From NCBI GenBank assembly GCA_004123355.1, contig SCHM01000007.1, forward strand, positions 1,178,001-1,242,000: a DNA stretch of 64,000 bases, written 5' to 3'. The DNA comes from Amphirosellinia nigrospora (taxonomy: Eukaryota > Ascomycota > Sordariomycetes > Xylariales > Xylariaceae). Position 1 is the first letter of the stretch. Each line of letters begins with the position of its first letter. Below, piece by piece: positions 11,639-21,305 of the stretch. The notes under the pieces were generated by a model. That model worked only from the letters and a program-made list of their open reading frames with translations. It had not been told where the DNA came from and made no database searches. A program made the translations under genes and the position numbers.

Positions 11639-12325
11639 ATGGGGGAGCCACACGCAGGCAGTCCCAAGCCCGGAAGCTCGAACCACACCACAATATCGTA
11701 TTCTACCTTCACACCCGAAATGCGCGATCGTCAGGCGCGTGGGAAGAATCCATATGACATGGACTCAGACGACAGCGACTGGGACTTAGGACAGGGCGGC
11801 GGCGACAATCTTGAAGGCGGCAGTGGTTCGTCGTCATCGGCGGCGAGGCCCAAACGGACTGGCCGGTGAGTTTCCCTTCTCCTTATCCCACTACGAACGA
11901 CTACATGGGGGTTTATGGGCTGGATGAACGAACAAATAGAGAAATGAATGAATAATAATTCAAGCAGCGAAGTCAAAGCTGATGTGTGATAGTCCCAAGA
12001 ACGAAGAGCGTTTCGCTATATGCGACCGTCGGCGCATGGCGGCTCAGATCTTAAATAGTACGGAACTTCTCATGATGGCAGCGGTGCGCGATGACGAGGT
12101 GAGCTTCATTTTTCTCTTTTTCTTCATGTGTTAAATAGTCTGGTTCCTGGTTGAAGAAATCTACCTGCCAGTTTATTTAAGAGCTCATTGCTTTTCTGGC
12201 TCACCGAGCTACTCTCTCACTGAATTACTATTCTAGAGCATCCAGCTACACGCCTTAAATACACACGCATCCTCTGCGGCCTTGAAGTCGGGAATGAAGT
12301 AGCCGCACGTACAGGCGCAGCGTAA
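11639..12325 (+). CDS. Small three-exon gene, acidic/Ser-rich N-terminus, unknown function
   Basis: I model exons 11639-11865, 11993-12098 and 12239-12325. Intron 1 has donor GTGAGT and a GCTGAT branch site ahead of TAG. Intron 2 has donor GTGAGC and ends TTCTAGAG; using the second AG keeps the frame, while the first AG at 12236 gives a shorter C-terminus. The product would be 139 aa: a Ser/Asp-rich first exon (DMDSDDSDWDLGQGGG), then FAICDRRRMAAQILNSTELL, then PATRLKYTRILCGLEVG. The last two blocks resemble from memory a widespread uncharacterised fungal family (helical, MAA-x-VL...PELL...TR-x-x-LCG), but no function is known. GTAAGC overlaps the stop region, so another 3' exon is possible. 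Confidence 0.6.
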
Positions 12326-13487
12326 GCAGCAGTTTGGGAGATGATCAATTGGATGATTAAAAGAAAGTTCATCGTAATTACCTTAGGTAGAGAGAACACT
12401 GCATATCAGTCGACTGGCAGCAGCTGTAACTAAACCTTAACTAGAGCCGCTCTTGACTGGAACCGGTCCCGCATCTGGAATCGCAAATCCCAATTACGTT
12501 TTATTTCAGTAGGTATGTAGGGTACGTTGGTTGATTGAAGGTCTAGGTCTAGCTTCTGTGGTGTGGCTATTTACTTAAGTAGTTGTGTATTGTGGGGCGG
12601 GGACAACTGCCAGTGCCTGTCAGTGCCACAACACACAGTGGTAGTATTCGAGAGTAAGGCTCTCACATTTGTTTGAGGGGATATATACGACCTATTAAAA
12701 ACTGAGCTACCCAAATATAATAATAGCCAGTACGCTAATAATAAAAGACGTGATATAAATGATAGAGTGGGTTATGATATTGGATTTTGGCCCGGTGTGA
12801 CAGAGCTATGGGAGTACTGGTACGGAGTGTACGCGCAATGCAGACATAATCAACACAATACAACATACCTCGCAATGCTACACGACCTGCATACTCCTGA
12901 CGAGTTGGCTCGCAGCCACTAATCTGTCACATTCCGTAGATGCCAGAGCAAATAAAATATTGGAATATATTTTACACTGGATTGCGTCCGCTACAACGAC
13001 GTTTTACTCTACTATGCTGCGCCACGCATCACGGTTGACACACTGGTAGGGTTGCTGTATTTAGGTATTGCTCCTAGAGCGTGCTGGCTCCGGCAACCCT
13101 ATAGCGACTGATCAACGTTGCTAGAAATACCCGCCCTGTTACATGATTTCGATAGGCCCGCATCAGGCGAGTGACGGGTACTGGTGTGCATACATTATTC
13201 CTCATGGGGAGTTGGTATGCATGTGCTCATGCGTAGATCGGACTCAAGTGGACATGTAGCTTGGCCTGGAATCGGCATGTTGGCAAGCCATGTCATAAAC
13301 GCTTGCGAGATCAAGATCCTGAACCCCTTTATCATTTGCATTTTTCTCGTCCAGATTGTGCGAGGTCCATCTTTTTTTCATTCCTGACAGGCCTTCTTTC
13401 CTCTCCATAGTTTGGCAGCGAAGACAATAAAATGCATAGCAACAGCTACAACATATTAACAGGGTTTTTTCTTCCTCGGTAGTAATT
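12326..13487. other. No recognisable gene
   Basis: About 1.2 kb with short frames only. No strong repeat match elsewhere in the window and no RNA gene recognised. Confidence 0.45.
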
Positions 13488-13889
13488 ATGTCACCTTCTC
13501 ACCGCCGGTCGCCTCGGCCACAGAAGTCCCGAAAACGTAGACCTCGTGATATTGCAAACCAGCCTACAGAGCCCCCCCCCCTCCCACCACGTCTCTCATC
13601 ACGAAACACTCGTCCTCGCCGAGTAATGGCTAGATACCAGGTGCACCAGTACTTGGACTCCTCGTCTAATGGTGACTCTGACTCCGAGTACGTCGGCAAC
13701 CTAGAAACAGAAGATGAGAGTAATCGAGAGAGTGGCTACGAGGAGTTGGATGACCGGAGCTCCATGCATGCTGACAAGGATAACGGAGAGTTCCTAAAGC
13801 ACAGTCAGGAGTATGATTATGTCAGGGCCTCTACTGCCGCGATCCAGGTTGAGAATGAAGACTTCGATAAGGCAGTTGTGACGGAGTAG
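13488..13889 (+). CDS. Hypothetical basic-then-acidic protein, 133 aa
   Basis: An open frame with a good ATG encodes a very basic, proline-rich start (RRSPRPQKSRKRRPRD, then a PPPLPPR run) that could act as a nuclear localisation signal, followed by a Ser/Asp/Glu-rich tail (SSSNGDSDSEYVGNLETEDE). It is low complexity and probably disordered. It lies about 300 bp upstream of, and on the same strand as, the decayed DUF3435 recombinase. It could be that gene's N-terminal part or a separate cargo ORF; I do not recognise a family. Confidence 0.5.
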   Translation: MSPSHRRSPRPQKSRKRRPRDIANQPTEPPPLPPRLSSRNTRPRRVMARYQVHQYLDSSSNGDSDSEYVGNLETEDESNRESGYEELDDRSSMHADKDNGEFLKHSQEYDYVRASTAAIQVENEDFDKAVVTE

Positions 13890-13938
13890 CCCCACTTTAA
13901 CTAGAGCACGCCAGCCTCGCTGGCCTGCTCAGGTAGAA

Positions 13939-14044
13939 ACAGAGCATACGGAACGTATTGGTAAGCTCGGGTACAGCCAAGCCCGTCAACGGGCTTGGTG
14001 TGCTCTGTTAGCCCTGAGCGGGTCAACCATATTCCGTGTGCTCG
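13939..14044. repeat. Nested palindrome with perfect 9-bp hairpin
   Basis: The core is a perfect stem-loop, CCAAGCCCG-TCAA-CGGGCTTGG (13977-13998). Outside it, GAGCATACGGAA near 13943 faces TTCCGTGTGCTC near 14033, an imperfect inverted repeat. The unit separates the small ORF at 13488-13889 from the recognisable part of the DUF3435 pseudogene. It could be a tiny foldback insertion or a cis-acting site; a terminator is not implied. Confidence 0.5.
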
Positions 14045-14189
14045 CACATGTAAAAAACACAAAACTGCAGACTAGATTCATAGTTTAACTTAATCTATCA
14101 GATCCTCTGAAACTACTCTGGTACGCTCACTTGTATACGCACTGGTTCAATCCCTCTGTTAGAATAAGCTGTAAAAGTACGCTAGTACT

Positions 14190-17010
14190 TCACAGCAGTC
14201 TACGACAATCTGGAAGATAATCTCTATCTTGATCATTTAGACCTTGCCTGTGCTCTCAATGGCGTTGATCTTGGTAGAAATGCTGCCAGCGACGCACGGC
14301 TATCTGACAAGACCCTCTTGGACGATGACGAGGTCCTATATGATGGCAATACCCGGCCTGCTCGGGAATGGCGCCATAAAATGATAAGCCTGGATAAGGA
14401 ACTCTTCACCCGCAAGGATTACTCTCCTGGGACAGAGAGGCTAATCCAAAATGCCGATAAGGGAATGGCAGTTGTACGTGGCATCACTGTTTCGCGTCCG
14501 TGTTCACTGCTAATACCGAGGGATTCTGCTGCAAGATAAAATGCAAGGACGACCCAAGCTGCTGTACCGATACGTCTCGTTCAAAGTGATCTATTGCTTC
14601 CTCGACTGGAAGCTTTGCCAGAGAAAGACGTCAATGGAAGAGCTAAGCGAGGCTTTAAAACCTGGAGCTCTCTAGTAACCTTTTGGTGTGCATTTCGACT
14701 CGCATTTGAGCACGGGGCAAAGAAAAGATTGACAAATTCGTAGACTGTCGCAAGATGAACAATGTACGTTGAAGCCGGATCTACATCTTATTGTTCCCCT
14801 CCATGACGATATTACACCACCTCACACCCACTCCCCTTTGCACTCCTCCTTCGTCACGTTCTATCACCCGATTGATCTAACCATATTATTACAATCTAAA
14901 GACGATTGCGAGCCTTTCCAAGGCTCACCATTTTACGTCGGCAAAGCGACAGAACCGCCCGATGACTTTGGATGACCTTAAGCTACAGCTTGAGACTACC
15001 TTGGGCACAACAGGAAAAACTTTTAAGCTTGGAGAGCAACGTATTCTAGCTATTTTATTCCTCCTCCTCTTAGCACCGGCGGGCGCCCGTCCGCCGTCTA
15101 TTCTACAGCTTCGGTTTGGAGACATTCAGATTGCCTTACGCCGAGATCCTAGCAACCCTATCCAAGGTCCGAAAAGGCTCCTGATCCGCTTCACGCTTAA
15201 ATTTACCAAAAGGTACTTCGGCGCTAAAGCATCAAAGACGTTCTATCTTCCGAAAATGATCTACGAGCCGACCTTTCTGTTGAACCCTCACGTTTTTCTT
15301 CTGGGCATACTGTTTCGCCACTAAGCCTTCCTGGCAGAGGCTCTCAACGACAATCCCTACGTGCTAGAAGAGATGGTAATCCACGATGATGAGTCAGAGC
15401 TAGGATCCCACTCAAGAACTGTCGCGTAGAAGTGGATACATATACCGTTAATACTCGCGGAGTATGAACGGCGTTGTTTTTATTCCGTGAGAAGAACAGC
15501 CTACGGGGCATACCAGTGTTTCGCAAAGCCGCACAAGGGCTATATGGATACTGCATGACCGAGTCCCTGTCGGGTTAAGCATAATGCCGGGCTGGGTGAA
15601 GAAAATTGGCGGATTTATTGGCTTCGAAAACAACACTATCTACTACAGCCTCCGTTATATGGCGGGCAATAATCTCGACCACAGTGGTGCGTGTCCATCC
15701 CAGCTATTTACATTGCTCCCCATGGTGACTAACATTCCATTATCGCAGTCGATGTAAGCGAGGCCCTCCGCAACCTCATCCTTGATCACGCTTCCGGCTC
15801 GGACACGTTACAAAAACATGACTTGAGCTGCAACGTGTGTGTGACCTCTGGGCTATACATATGAACAGATGCCTCAGTGTCACAAGGGCTCAGATAGAGT
15901 GCTTGGAATGGGTTCAATTGAGTAATAAGCAACTATGGTACCAAAGGGGCCATATAGATCTAAGTTCCCTCTCCCCTTGAAGGAGGTTTCGAGCCCTTTT
16001 ATGCTCAGAACTCTCCTTCTTTCCTACAGTCGCGGACCTCTACGGGACCGAAACTAGAGACCTGTGTAGTCGGAGAAGCGATTGTCTCGGTGTTCGAGTT
16101 CAGCTCGGTATCTGCTTCTGAGACTCACGATAACTTCGTACGACTGCCTCAGCCTCATAGGGTAGTATCTAGCGAACTCCGTATATGACCCTGTGTGGCA
16201 CTGTATTGCGCACTTAGCCAGGGTCCGTGTGACACTCAGCGGGCGCTCCTTCGGGAGGCCATTACCCACGGATCGTCCCGCAGTAGCCAACGCCCGGTAC
16301 AGCTAACTCCAGAGGAGTACAGTCCATCAATAAACACCCTAAGATTCTGCGAATGACGGAGAATCTACGGAAAATTCGCCCGTGGACGCGGAATACTCTA
16401 CCGCCCGCCTTGAACTACACGCAATGAAGAAAAAGCTGGCGAGGGACCTCATAGTCACCATTCGTCGTGAATGGACAGAGAAGCAGGCAGTAGAAGATAT
16501 TGAGCGCTGGATCTAAGGAGTAGGATTCGCCCCTATCGAAAGCAGCCGCCTCGCACGTCCCATGGGATCGCACCAGGAAAGTCTAGGGAGTATTGACGGC
16601 ATCCCTGATTTGTGACTTACCCACGCAGCGGCAGCCATCAATGCAATTGTATCTTATTGTAACATTGAGGGGCCTGTTAAGACCGGTATTGTCGCAGCGA
16701 AACAGCCACCGGTACCAATCGAAATTCAGGAGGAAATCCGACAAGGAGCCTTAGGGGTCTGTCCTAGTCAAGGCTGAAGACGAAAGGCTGCTCAGATGCT
16801 TTATCTACGTTGGGAAGGCCCTAGCTCTTGCTCTGTCACCGAAGGACCCGAAGTTGAGTGGTTATTGCAGGACTTTCCACAGCTCCCATGACCTGGCTAG
16901 GCACTTCCGGAGACAACACCTATCCAGGATGAGGCCTAATGACAATACTTCTTACCCTGTCTGCCTGAATTTGTTATGATCAATAAGAAGCATCTTCGGC
17001 GCCATGCACT
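14190..17010 (+). pseudogene. DUF3435 tyrosine recombinase (Starship captain family), decayed
   Basis: Plus-strand readings line up with a fungal DUF3435 protein from end to end. The N-terminal part near 14180-14480 reads DNLEDNLYLD, NTRPAREWRHKM and DKELFTRKDYSPGTERLI. The core at 14962-15324 reads LLLAPAGARPPSILQLRF and ends NPHVFLLGILFRH. Further traces (NTIYYSLRYMAG near 15640, NLILDHASGSDTL near 15775) follow. The C-terminal zinc-finger-like end near 16890-17010 reads RHFRRQHLSRMRPND and KKHLRRHALDV. DUF3435 proteins are tyrosine recombinases that mobilise Starship giant transposons. This copy has several frameshifts and stops and a solo LTR at 15878-16234, so it is inactive. Catalytic Arg/His/Tyr residues could not be assigned by eye. 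Confidence 0.85.
15878..16234 (+). mobile_element. Solo LTR with 5-bp target duplication (CTCAG)
   Basis: The 357-bp segment begins TGTCACAAGGGCTC, ends GGGTCCGTGTGACA and is flanked on both sides by a perfect CTCAG duplication (15873-15877 and 16235-16239). It is the inverted relative of 8713-9050. It interrupts the DUF3435 pseudogene, so it inserted and lost its internal part after that gene was in place. Confidence 0.9.
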
Positions 17011-17397
17011 GGACGTCCTCGGTATATGGACCAAGGTAGATCGCGGTTCAAGGTAAAAGGCTTTTTGCCTACGCCGCTAATTCGTGATATAACTTATCAC
17101 GTCTGGATTGTTGTACTGTGCTTCAATAAAAGGCATGTAAGCACTAGATTGACTTGTGTGGGTGGGTAAGAGACCTCTCTCTACATACACGGACGGCACA
17201 GTCATGCTATATGTCCTTAACATATGCTTTCTGCATTCTTTACTAGATAGTTAGTGTTTTAGTACAAAATAAACAATGAAACTTTCAAGGAGGGTTAAGT
17301 GTGACATAACTACGCGATATCAAAGTCAGGCATCTTATAATAGTCTTACATCTCATAATAATTAAGAATCTTAGGTAGGAAAGCGCAACGGTAAAGT
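17011..17397. other. Tail-to-tail spacer
   Basis: Intergenic sequence between the end of the DUF3435 pseudogene (plus) and the end of the Myb/SANT gene (minus). AT-rich, without an ORF. It should hold both 3' ends, but no single polyadenylation site could be chosen. Confidence 0.5.
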
Positions 17398-18441
17398 CTA
17401 ACGTGTAACTATATACTGCCTCATTATCTGTTTCCTCCACTGATGTTGTACCGCACCGACAGTCCGGTTCATCCTAGCCGCAATATGCGTATCTAGTAAA
17501 CCCTCCTTCTTGAAAATTTTAAGTTGTCGTTGATCTTGAGTTGACCAACGACGTGCAGTTGCCGTTGTCGCTCTTACACGAGGCGCCGGGGGCTCCGGTG
17601 ACGAAAAGTCAAGGATATCTCGGTGATGCACTGGCTTTCTAGCTCTAGTTCCAGTGTATCGCTCTTCGTCGTTATGTACGCTGTCGCCATCGTCCTCGCT
17701 CCCACTATCAGCCTCCTCATCGTCTTCACTCTTATCCTTCTCATAAGCACGATGATCTCGGTGATCAAGTCTGCTTTCATTATCCACATGGTGACTAGCT
17801 CTGTCGCAAATAGTCCTGTCATGATCGTGCTTTCGGCTGAGTGTTGGCAGCCTATCGGAAGTAATACCCTCCTCTAACATGTTCGACTGGATGCCTAGCA
17901 AGTCCTCCATCATCCCAAGCATTGGCCTGGTATATTGCACAAACTGGATGGCTTGTTTCCTGGAGACAGTAATCGAGCCCGAGCGTTGTTTTGATATTTT
18001 GTGTGGTGAAGTTAAGGAAGTATGACGGGGAATAGGGAGGTTCTTTCTCCTACTGTTGTCATGCTCACGTCGGGTCGTGTTCTGGGTTTGGACGCGTTGT
18101 GGGGAGGCATAGCTACCGTCGCTATCGAAGTCATCGCCGTAATCAGGCTCACGGTTGTCTTCGATGCCATCAGTGCCATTGTGGGGATCATCAGTATGAC
18201 TGCCGTTATCAAGTTCATTTGTTGTGTTCTGGCAAGAGATTTCCTGAACTGGGTGTTGGTTAGGGTGAAAGTGAAGGCAGCCTTTGCATAAGTTGATAGC
18301 ACACCCACAAAAGTATCGTATATCCAGGTGTTCAGAGCAGAACTTGCAGTAGTATGTAGTAGTGGCCGGAGAATCAGCACAGACTGGTTCCGTCTGCACA
18401 GAGCTGTCTTCTTTTGGTCCCAGTGGACAGAAGGGTGTCAT
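17398..18441 (-). CDS. Cys-rich zinc-finger plus Myb/SANT-like protein, 347 aa
   Basis: This is one of the few long intact frames. I start at the ATG at 18441; the frame opens slightly further upstream without another ATG. Residues 32-59 form a compact Cys/His cluster (C-x2-C, C-x-C, C-x2-C, H-x-H; YYCKFCSEH through CKGCLHFH) that could bind zinc. The middle is acidic and Asp/Arg-rich, with SEDDEEADSGSEDDGD. The last about 55 residues, RRWSTQDQRQLKIFKKEG to NRTVGAVQHQWRKQI, look like a Myb/SANT helix-turn-helix with spaced Trp residues. A nuclear DNA-binding role is inferred. Myb/SANT genes are reported among recurrent Starship cargo, and this one lies tail-to-tail beside a DUF3435 gene. The 5' end may be spliced. 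Confidence 0.7.
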   Translation of the reverse strand: MTPFCPLGPKEDSSVQTEPVCADSPATTTYYCKFCSEHLDIRYFCGCAINLCKGCLHFHPNQHPVQEISCQNTTNELDNGSHTDDPHNGTDGIEDNREPDYGDDFDSDGSYASPQRVQTQNTTRREHDNSRRKNLPIPRHTSLTSPHKISKQRSGSITVSRKQAIQFVQYTRPMLGMMEDLLGIQSNMLEEGITSDRLPTLSRKHDHDRTICDRASHHVDNESRLDHRDHRAYEKDKSEDDEEADSGSEDDGDSVHNDEERYTGTRARKPVHHRDILDFSSPEPPAPRVRATTATARRWSTQDQRQLKIFKKEGLLDTHIAARMNRTVGAVQHQWRKQIMRQYIVTR

Positions 18442-18514
18442 GTCGATCGTCAATAATCTTGGGCATCAGACAATGAGACCATGTATCAATAAGGGACTGT
18501 GAACACAGATAACA

Positions 18515-18850
18515 TTAGTTGTTGTTATCGACGTCAACATCAACATCAATGTCAATGTTATCGCTGTTATGGCTCTGGCTGCTAGTAATATCGGCTCCTC
18601 TGTGGCGGGCTGCTGGATCGCTCCTAATAGCCCTGGATAGTTGTAGCATCGCTTCGGTTGTTCTGAGTGTGATATCACGAAACGCCGCGCTATCAAGCTC
18701 AATCGAGTTTGACATGGGTTCCTCTTGAGGGCTATCTGGTTCGATCGAGTCTAGCAGTCCTGTTGACGTGGAAGGGTCGGCAAACGGATGTGGACGTGTC
18801 GTTCTCGTTCGTTCGACCGGGCTTGCCTCGCACGTTAGCGCCTGGCTTAG
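18515..18850 (-). CDS. Small acidic ORF, possible 5' exon of the Myb/SANT gene
   Basis: The frame runs from a stop near 18850 to a stop at 18515; the first ATG is at 18715 and gives 66 aa (MSNSIELDSAAFRDITLRTT...) ending in an Asp repeat, DIDVDVDVDNNN. The upstream open part (ADPSTSTGLLDSIEPDSPQE) is also protein-like. Just downstream, the minus strand reads AACTAATG...TGTTCACAG, a good branch-and-acceptor pair, so this ORF could be an upstream exon spliced towards the gene at 17398-18441. I could not find a splice that keeps the frame. It may instead be a separate small gene. Confidence 0.4.
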   Translation of the reverse strand, partial: LSQALTCEASPVERTRTTRPHPFADPSTSTGLLDSIEPDSPQEEPMSNSIELDSAAFRDITLRTTEAMLQLSRAIRSDPAARHRGADITSSQSHNSDNIDIDVDVDVDNNN

Positions 18851-20024
18851 GGCACGTCGATGGAACTACGGATGCATGTGCGTTGACAGGCGTGTGGTTC
18901 TTGTTGATTCTGTTGAGACTGTTGATTTCGGGCAGTCTCTACTGTAACCTCTCTTTCCGTGATTCCAGCGTTCGTCCTCAAGACGACTGGTTTAGGTTCG
19001 AAACATAGCGATTGTTATGATATGTATTAAGAAAGAGACGATAATGAAATGTGGCACTGTGGTTGTAAGCCTGGTGGGAGCGAGGCAAGGGCAGGCGAGA
19101 GACTCTTGGTCATATGGATTGCTGGGACGCGCCGTTGCCCAAACCAGCGAGACAGTCTCAATCAGACGGCATATGACAAGAGACATGGACGGCCTCACTC
19201 GGACGGCACAGAACGACTTGGAAGAGACACCTCGGACCGGGACAGTACCTGGAAGGCCACGGCCAGTACCCAAGGGAGTACATGGCGTGTCTCAACAGAG
19301 TACATCACGGCGATGAGACATCTCCCGGGTCCGGGAAGCAGATGGGACTTGGCGAATGGCCATTTCTGGCCGGTCCTGAGCGTGAATATAGCTATATTCC
19401 GACTTCAGGCAGCCCTTTTTATGTACCAGGTGTCTTAACATGTTTGACTTATTATGTTAGGAGCAACATAATGAAGCCTATATTTCCCACTTTAGAGAAC
19501 ACTCAGGTATCTCAGCACAGAGAGCTGGCAAGCTTTTTTACAGTAATCTGACAATTTATTTGGGAAATCTGCGAGTAAGACCTAGCTAGGGATCTCTGTG
19601 GCCATCAGAGAAAAGTAACCGCATTCCTTGAGGATAAGCTACGTATGAGAACGCAACGCAACGCATAACTGTGGAAACGCAAACGCATCGCATATTCGTA
19701 AAGTCAAAAGTCAACGCATAACTGTGAATATCGTCCAGCCTATCCCGTCAGATAGACAATAGCCCAGTACCTGCGTAGGATTCCATAAAATCGGTAAGAG
19801 ATAACTGGGAAACTATAAATACGTTAGGGATATGTATGCCTTACTTAGAACAACCGTAGATATAGAAACATACCTTAAGAGCAACGTGAAGAGAAAAATG
19901 AAAAAAAAGTATGGAGTCCTAGGCTAGACATTTGTTACCTTAGATCCATAGTCCGTAGATCCTATAAATATTAGCTTGTGTGAAATTATTATAATAAAGT
20001 GAAACCTACTATTGTAGCCAGAAC
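18851..20024. other. No firm gene
   Basis: Overlapping readings occur on both strands between 18992 and 19551 (longest 129 codons, plus, 19049-19438), but none has recognisable motifs and composition does not favour one strand. Around 19658-19735 a short repeat AACGCATAACTGTG appears twice. The rest is AT-rich. Confidence 0.35.
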
Positions 20025-21305
20025 TTAAAATTCTGGATCATCGCCTTGACCAACAAGATCGCCACTCCAATTAGGATACGAAACTATAGGAGCGATTTCA
20101 AGTTCTACATAGAATATTAGTAATATACTAGGGAAAAGACAATAGAATATTTACCCTCTTTAGCCTCTTTTGAGGTCAGAATCTGATTGTTAAGCATCCG
20201 CAGTATTATCTCGAAGACTTCCCAGATCAGTTACTGAGACTTCTACATACAAGATTAGTTATGTACTAGGAAAAGGACAATGGAATTCTTACCCTTGTTG
20301 CTCTCATTCTCATTCATGAGCATCGGTAGTTTTATTAACTTGAGGAGCTCCCGAACCAGTTACTAAGATTTCTACACCCAATATTAGTTATATACTGGGA
20401 AAAGGACTATGGAATCCTTACCTGGATCGTCTACAGGTGGATTCGTGCCGAAGTTTCGCTCAACTGGGTAAAGTTAGTACATTACTGGGAACTACCCATC
20501 AACAACCCTCAGGAAAAATGTGATGAAACTTACTTCTGGCTACGGCTACTCGAGATCAGGCCCTAGCAACGCTTCCTCCCTTTCCTCCTGGTGGAGGCGC
20601 GGTAGCTATTAATCGTTAGTATCGGCTGTGAAAAAGAAATCATATTACGGACCTTTGCGCTTTGTTCCTTTTGTCTGTTCCTCCTCGACAACTTTGAGAA
20701 CTTCTACTTCGGAACTCTCGTCTTCCTCATCTTCATGAATAGCCTTTCCTTTTGTATTCTGATCTTGAGAGATGCTCTTGCTACCAACGTCATTCACATA
20801 TTGAACCTTGACTTCATAGTCGAGGGTTTCTAGCCCTCCGATACGTTCTGCCAGCCTAATTCGATTTTTAACTTTCTTTAGGTTCGCAGTGGGAACCTGT
20901 AGCTTCTTGCCGTCGGGCATATCTAGGCTGTGAGCGAACTGTCGGTATTGATTCACAATGACGCAATATATCAGGTTTCCCCTGTAATGTGAATGGTAAT
21001 CCGCATACGAGTTCCAAGATGCAAGGACTTGCGCCGGGAATTCTGATTCTGAATGGTTCCGCATTATCATTAATGCACCGATGTATGAGACAAGAGTTGG
21101 TGGATGCATGGGATTATGTTTCCAAGCATTGACGCCATCCTGGAATGAGCGGTAGAAGGTGTCCGCCTTGGTAATGTACTTGTCGGTGCCGCTAGTATAA
21201 TTATTCAGCTACAATCCAAGAATACTTAGTGGGAAATAAAACCAAAAAAACTTACGGGATCTTTTTATCATCCTCCTCTTTCTTGCTTTCGGAGGAAGGC
21301 GCCAT
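20025..21305 (-). CDS. Multi-exon gene with repeated 3' exons, unknown function
   Basis: Exon 1 (21256-21305) encodes MAPSSESKKEEDDKKI. It is joined across an intron (GTAAGT...CTGAAT...TAG, 21192-21255) to exon 2 (20649-21191), keeping frame into GTDKYITKADTFYRSF. Exon 2 holds the main body and a Glu-rich tail (EDEEDESSEVEVLKVVEEE) with a basic end. A third block follows an intron with a perfect TACTAAC branch (20606-20648). Candidate exons continue at 20534-20605, 20422-20463, 20293-20371, about 20142-20229 and 20025-20090, the last reading IAPIVSYPNWSGDLVGQG then a stop. Exon 2 itself reaches a stop at 20645 if unspliced (198 aa). Some 3' exons contain in-frame stops, so the downstream part may be decayed. 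Not a family I recognise. Confidence 0.6.
20090..20430 (-). repeat. Tandem exon-intron repeat units
   Basis: Three successive units of about 125-140 bp each contain, on the minus strand, a donor GTAAR(A/G)ATTC..., a conserved intron body (CCTTTTCCTAGTA then AACTAAT), an acceptor TGTAG and an exon starting AAGTCTCAGTAACTG or a close variant. Candidate exons of 79 and 88 bp differ by 9 bp, a multiple of three. This is internal duplication of an exon together with its intron. C-to-T type differences create stops in some copies. Confidence 0.65.

Noticed and set aside
13977-13998. Rho-independent terminator
   Set aside because: The stem is strong but there is no T tract and the setting is eukaryotic.
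18980-19000. tRNA gene suggested by AGGTTCGAAAC
   Set aside because: A B-box-like string only; no acceptor stem or A box around it.
19049-19438. 129-codon plus-strand gene
   Set aside because: No splice signals, motif or strand-specific composition; the opposite strand is equally open.
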